Positions 6,642 through 7,670 of a stretch of DNA of 7,670 nucleotides are shown here, one piece after another. How positions within the stretch are numbered: the first letter of the stretch is position 1; every line of letters starts with the position of its first letter. The translations under genes and the position numbers were made by a program. Under the pieces are notes generated by a model, which was not told the DNA's origin, searched no databases, and was given only the letters and a program-made list of their open reading frames with translations. Source of the DNA: Chitinophagaceae bacterium (GTDB lineage: Bacteria > Bacteroidota > Bacteroidia > Chitinophagales > Chitinophagaceae); contig PMUF01000473.1 of NCBI GenBank assembly GCA_003167015.1, forward strand, positions 13,304 through 20,973, given 5' to 3'.

Positions 6642-7670
6642 ATGCAGCATCGTCAACACATATTTTTAATCCTCCTCGCCGCCCTCTTCCTCGCGCCCGC
6701 CTGCCACACCCGCGACACCGATTCCCAACTCTTTACCCGCCTCGACAAAGACGCAACCGGCATCAATTTCCAAAACACCCTCTTCGATGGCGAAGCCCTC
6801 AACGTACTCAACTATATTTATTTCTACAACGGCGGCGGCGTAGCCATCGGCGATATCAACAACGATGGCCTGCCCGATATCCTCTTTACCGGCAACATGG
6901 TGCACAACCGCCTCTTCCTGAATAAAGGCAACTTCACCTTCGAAGACATTACCGACAAAAGCGGCATCGCCAACCAGCAGGGCTGGTGCACCGGAGCAAC
7001 CATGGTAGATATCAACGGTGACGGCAAAATGGATATCTATATCTGCCGCTCGGCGGACGCCAATCCCGCCATGCGCAAAAATCTGCTGTACATCAATAAC
7101 GGCGACCTCACCTTCACCGAAAAAGCCGCGGAATACGGGCTGGCAGATGCAGGCTTTTCCACGCAGGCCGAGTTCTTCGACTATGACAAGGACGGCGACC
7201 TGGACCTCTTCCTCATCAACCACTCACTGCATCAGTATACTACCGGCGCTATCGAAAATCCCGGCTGGCGAAAAGAAAGCCGTCCTGCCTTTGAATGCAA
7301 ACTCTACCGCTGCGACTGGAATGACTCCCTCCATCACCCCGTCTATACCGACGTCTCCGCCCAGGCCGGCATCCATTCCGACGTGCTGACCTTCGGCCTC
7401 GGACTGGCCATCTCCGACCTCAACAACGACGGCTGGCCCGACATCTATGTCTCCAACGACTTCAACGAACCCGATTACCTTTTCATCAATAACGGTCCAT
7501 CCGCACCCGCCAAACCCGGCGCACCTGCCGGCGAAGTCACCTTCACCGAACGGCTCAGCGCCTGCATGGACCAAACCTCCCTTTATTCCATGGGCAACGA
7601 CGCCGCCGACTTCAACAACGACGGCCTCATCGACCTCATGACCCTCGACATGCTGCCGGAAGACAACCAC
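6642..7670 (+). CDS. FG-GAP/VCBS-repeat lipoprotein, N-terminal part (3' truncated by window edge)
   Basis: The frame is open from ATG 6642 to the last base, giving 343 residues of a protein that continues beyond the window. It begins with a lipoprotein signal peptide (MQHRQHIFLILLAALFLAPAC, Cys21 in an APAC lipobox), so it should be exported and membrane-anchored. Five Asp-rich calcium-binding loops of the FG-GAP/VCBS type follow: DINNDGLPD (71-79), DINGDGKMD (123-131), DYDKDGDLD (180-188), DLNNDGWPD (259-267) and DFNNDGLID (323-331). Each is followed by a hydrophobic strand, and several are trailed by 'LFLNKGNFTFEDIT'-like segments, as in beta-propellers of the CRTAC1/ASPIC-UnbV group. In Bacteroidota such proteins are often around 1,100 aa and frequently neighbour SusC/SusD pairs, but their function is not established; surface carbohydrate or protein binding is a reasonable guess. 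It sits 73 nt after susD, behind a hairpin, and may be a weakly expressed third gene of the operon. The opposite strand also has a long open frame, which is a compositional shadow. Confidence 0.88.
   Translation, partial: MQHRQHIFLILLAALFLAPACHTRDTDSQLFTRLDKDATGINFQNTLFDGEALNVLNYIYFYNGGGVAIGDINNDGLPDILFTGNMVHNRLFLNKGNFTFEDITDKSGIANQQGWCTGATMVDINGDGKMDIYICRSADANPAMRKNLLYINNGDLTFTEKAAEYGLADAGFSTQAEFFDYDKDGDLDLFLINHSLHQYTTGAIENPGWRKESRPAFECKLYRCDWNDSLHHPVYTDVSAQAGIHSDVLTFGLGLAISDLNNDGWPDIYVSNDFNEPDYLFINNGPSAPAKPGAPAGEVTFTERLSACMDQTSLYSMGNDAADFNNDGLIDLMTLDMLPEDNH

Noticed and set aside
6666..7223. A 185-codon open frame on the - strand opposite the FG-GAP lipoprotein gene
   Set aside because: The + strand frame has a lipobox and five calcium loops; the antisense product is a Val/Glu/Gly-rich shadow created by the repeated Asp-Asn-Gly codons.
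1..7670. Search for CRISPR repeats, tRNA or rRNA genes, insertion-sequence ends, riboswitches and defence genes
   Set aside because: No regularly spaced repeats, cloverleaf genes, terminal inverted repeats, transposase motifs or defence domains were seen by eye. The window reads as an intact nutrient-uptake locus.

Overview
This window comes from a Bacteroidota chromosome. A SusC/RagA TonB-dependent transporter followed 21 nt later by a SusD/RagB lipoprotein is diagnostic of that phylum. The codons strongly prefer C in the third position, and the AT-rich translation starts lack a Shine-Dalgarno sequence. Together these fit a moderately GC-rich member, perhaps Chitinophagaceae; the family is a guess that the window alone cannot prove.

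Layout, all genes on the + strand: (1) 1-282, the C-terminal end of a LacI-family regulator, cut by the window edge. (2) 360-1430, a sugar kinase of the aminoglycoside-phosphotransferase fold that closely resembles N-acetylhexosamine 1-kinase (NahK). (3) 1431-1762, a 332-nt gap holding a C-rich, G-poor tract (possible Rho-dependent terminator), two identical LacI-type operators 24 bp apart, and a Bacteroidota-type promoter. (4) 1763-4894 susC-like and 4916-6568 susD-like, an evident operon. (5) 6585-6629, a 16-bp hairpin. (6) 6642-7670 (runs off the end), an FG-GAP/VCBS-repeat lipoprotein.

The most informative signal is regulatory. The palindrome GCAAnCGnTTGC occurs three times, always between genes: once just after the LacI gene and before the kinase (292-303), and twice before susC (1634-1645 and 1658-1669). 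This ties regulator, kinase and transporter into one probable local regulon. The working model is as follows: SusC/SusD capture and import a glycan fragment at the outer membrane, the kinase phosphorylates a released sugar (N-acetylhexosamine by homology) at its anomeric position in the cytoplasm, and the LacI protein senses a sugar or sugar phosphate and controls both units. The FG-GAP lipoprotein lies behind a hairpin and may be expressed at a different level; its function is unknown.

No glycoside hydrolase, mobile element, CRISPR array, tRNA or rRNA was seen. The genes belong to known families; the unusual parts are the operator arrangement, the C-rich tract and the hairpin before the lipoprotein gene.
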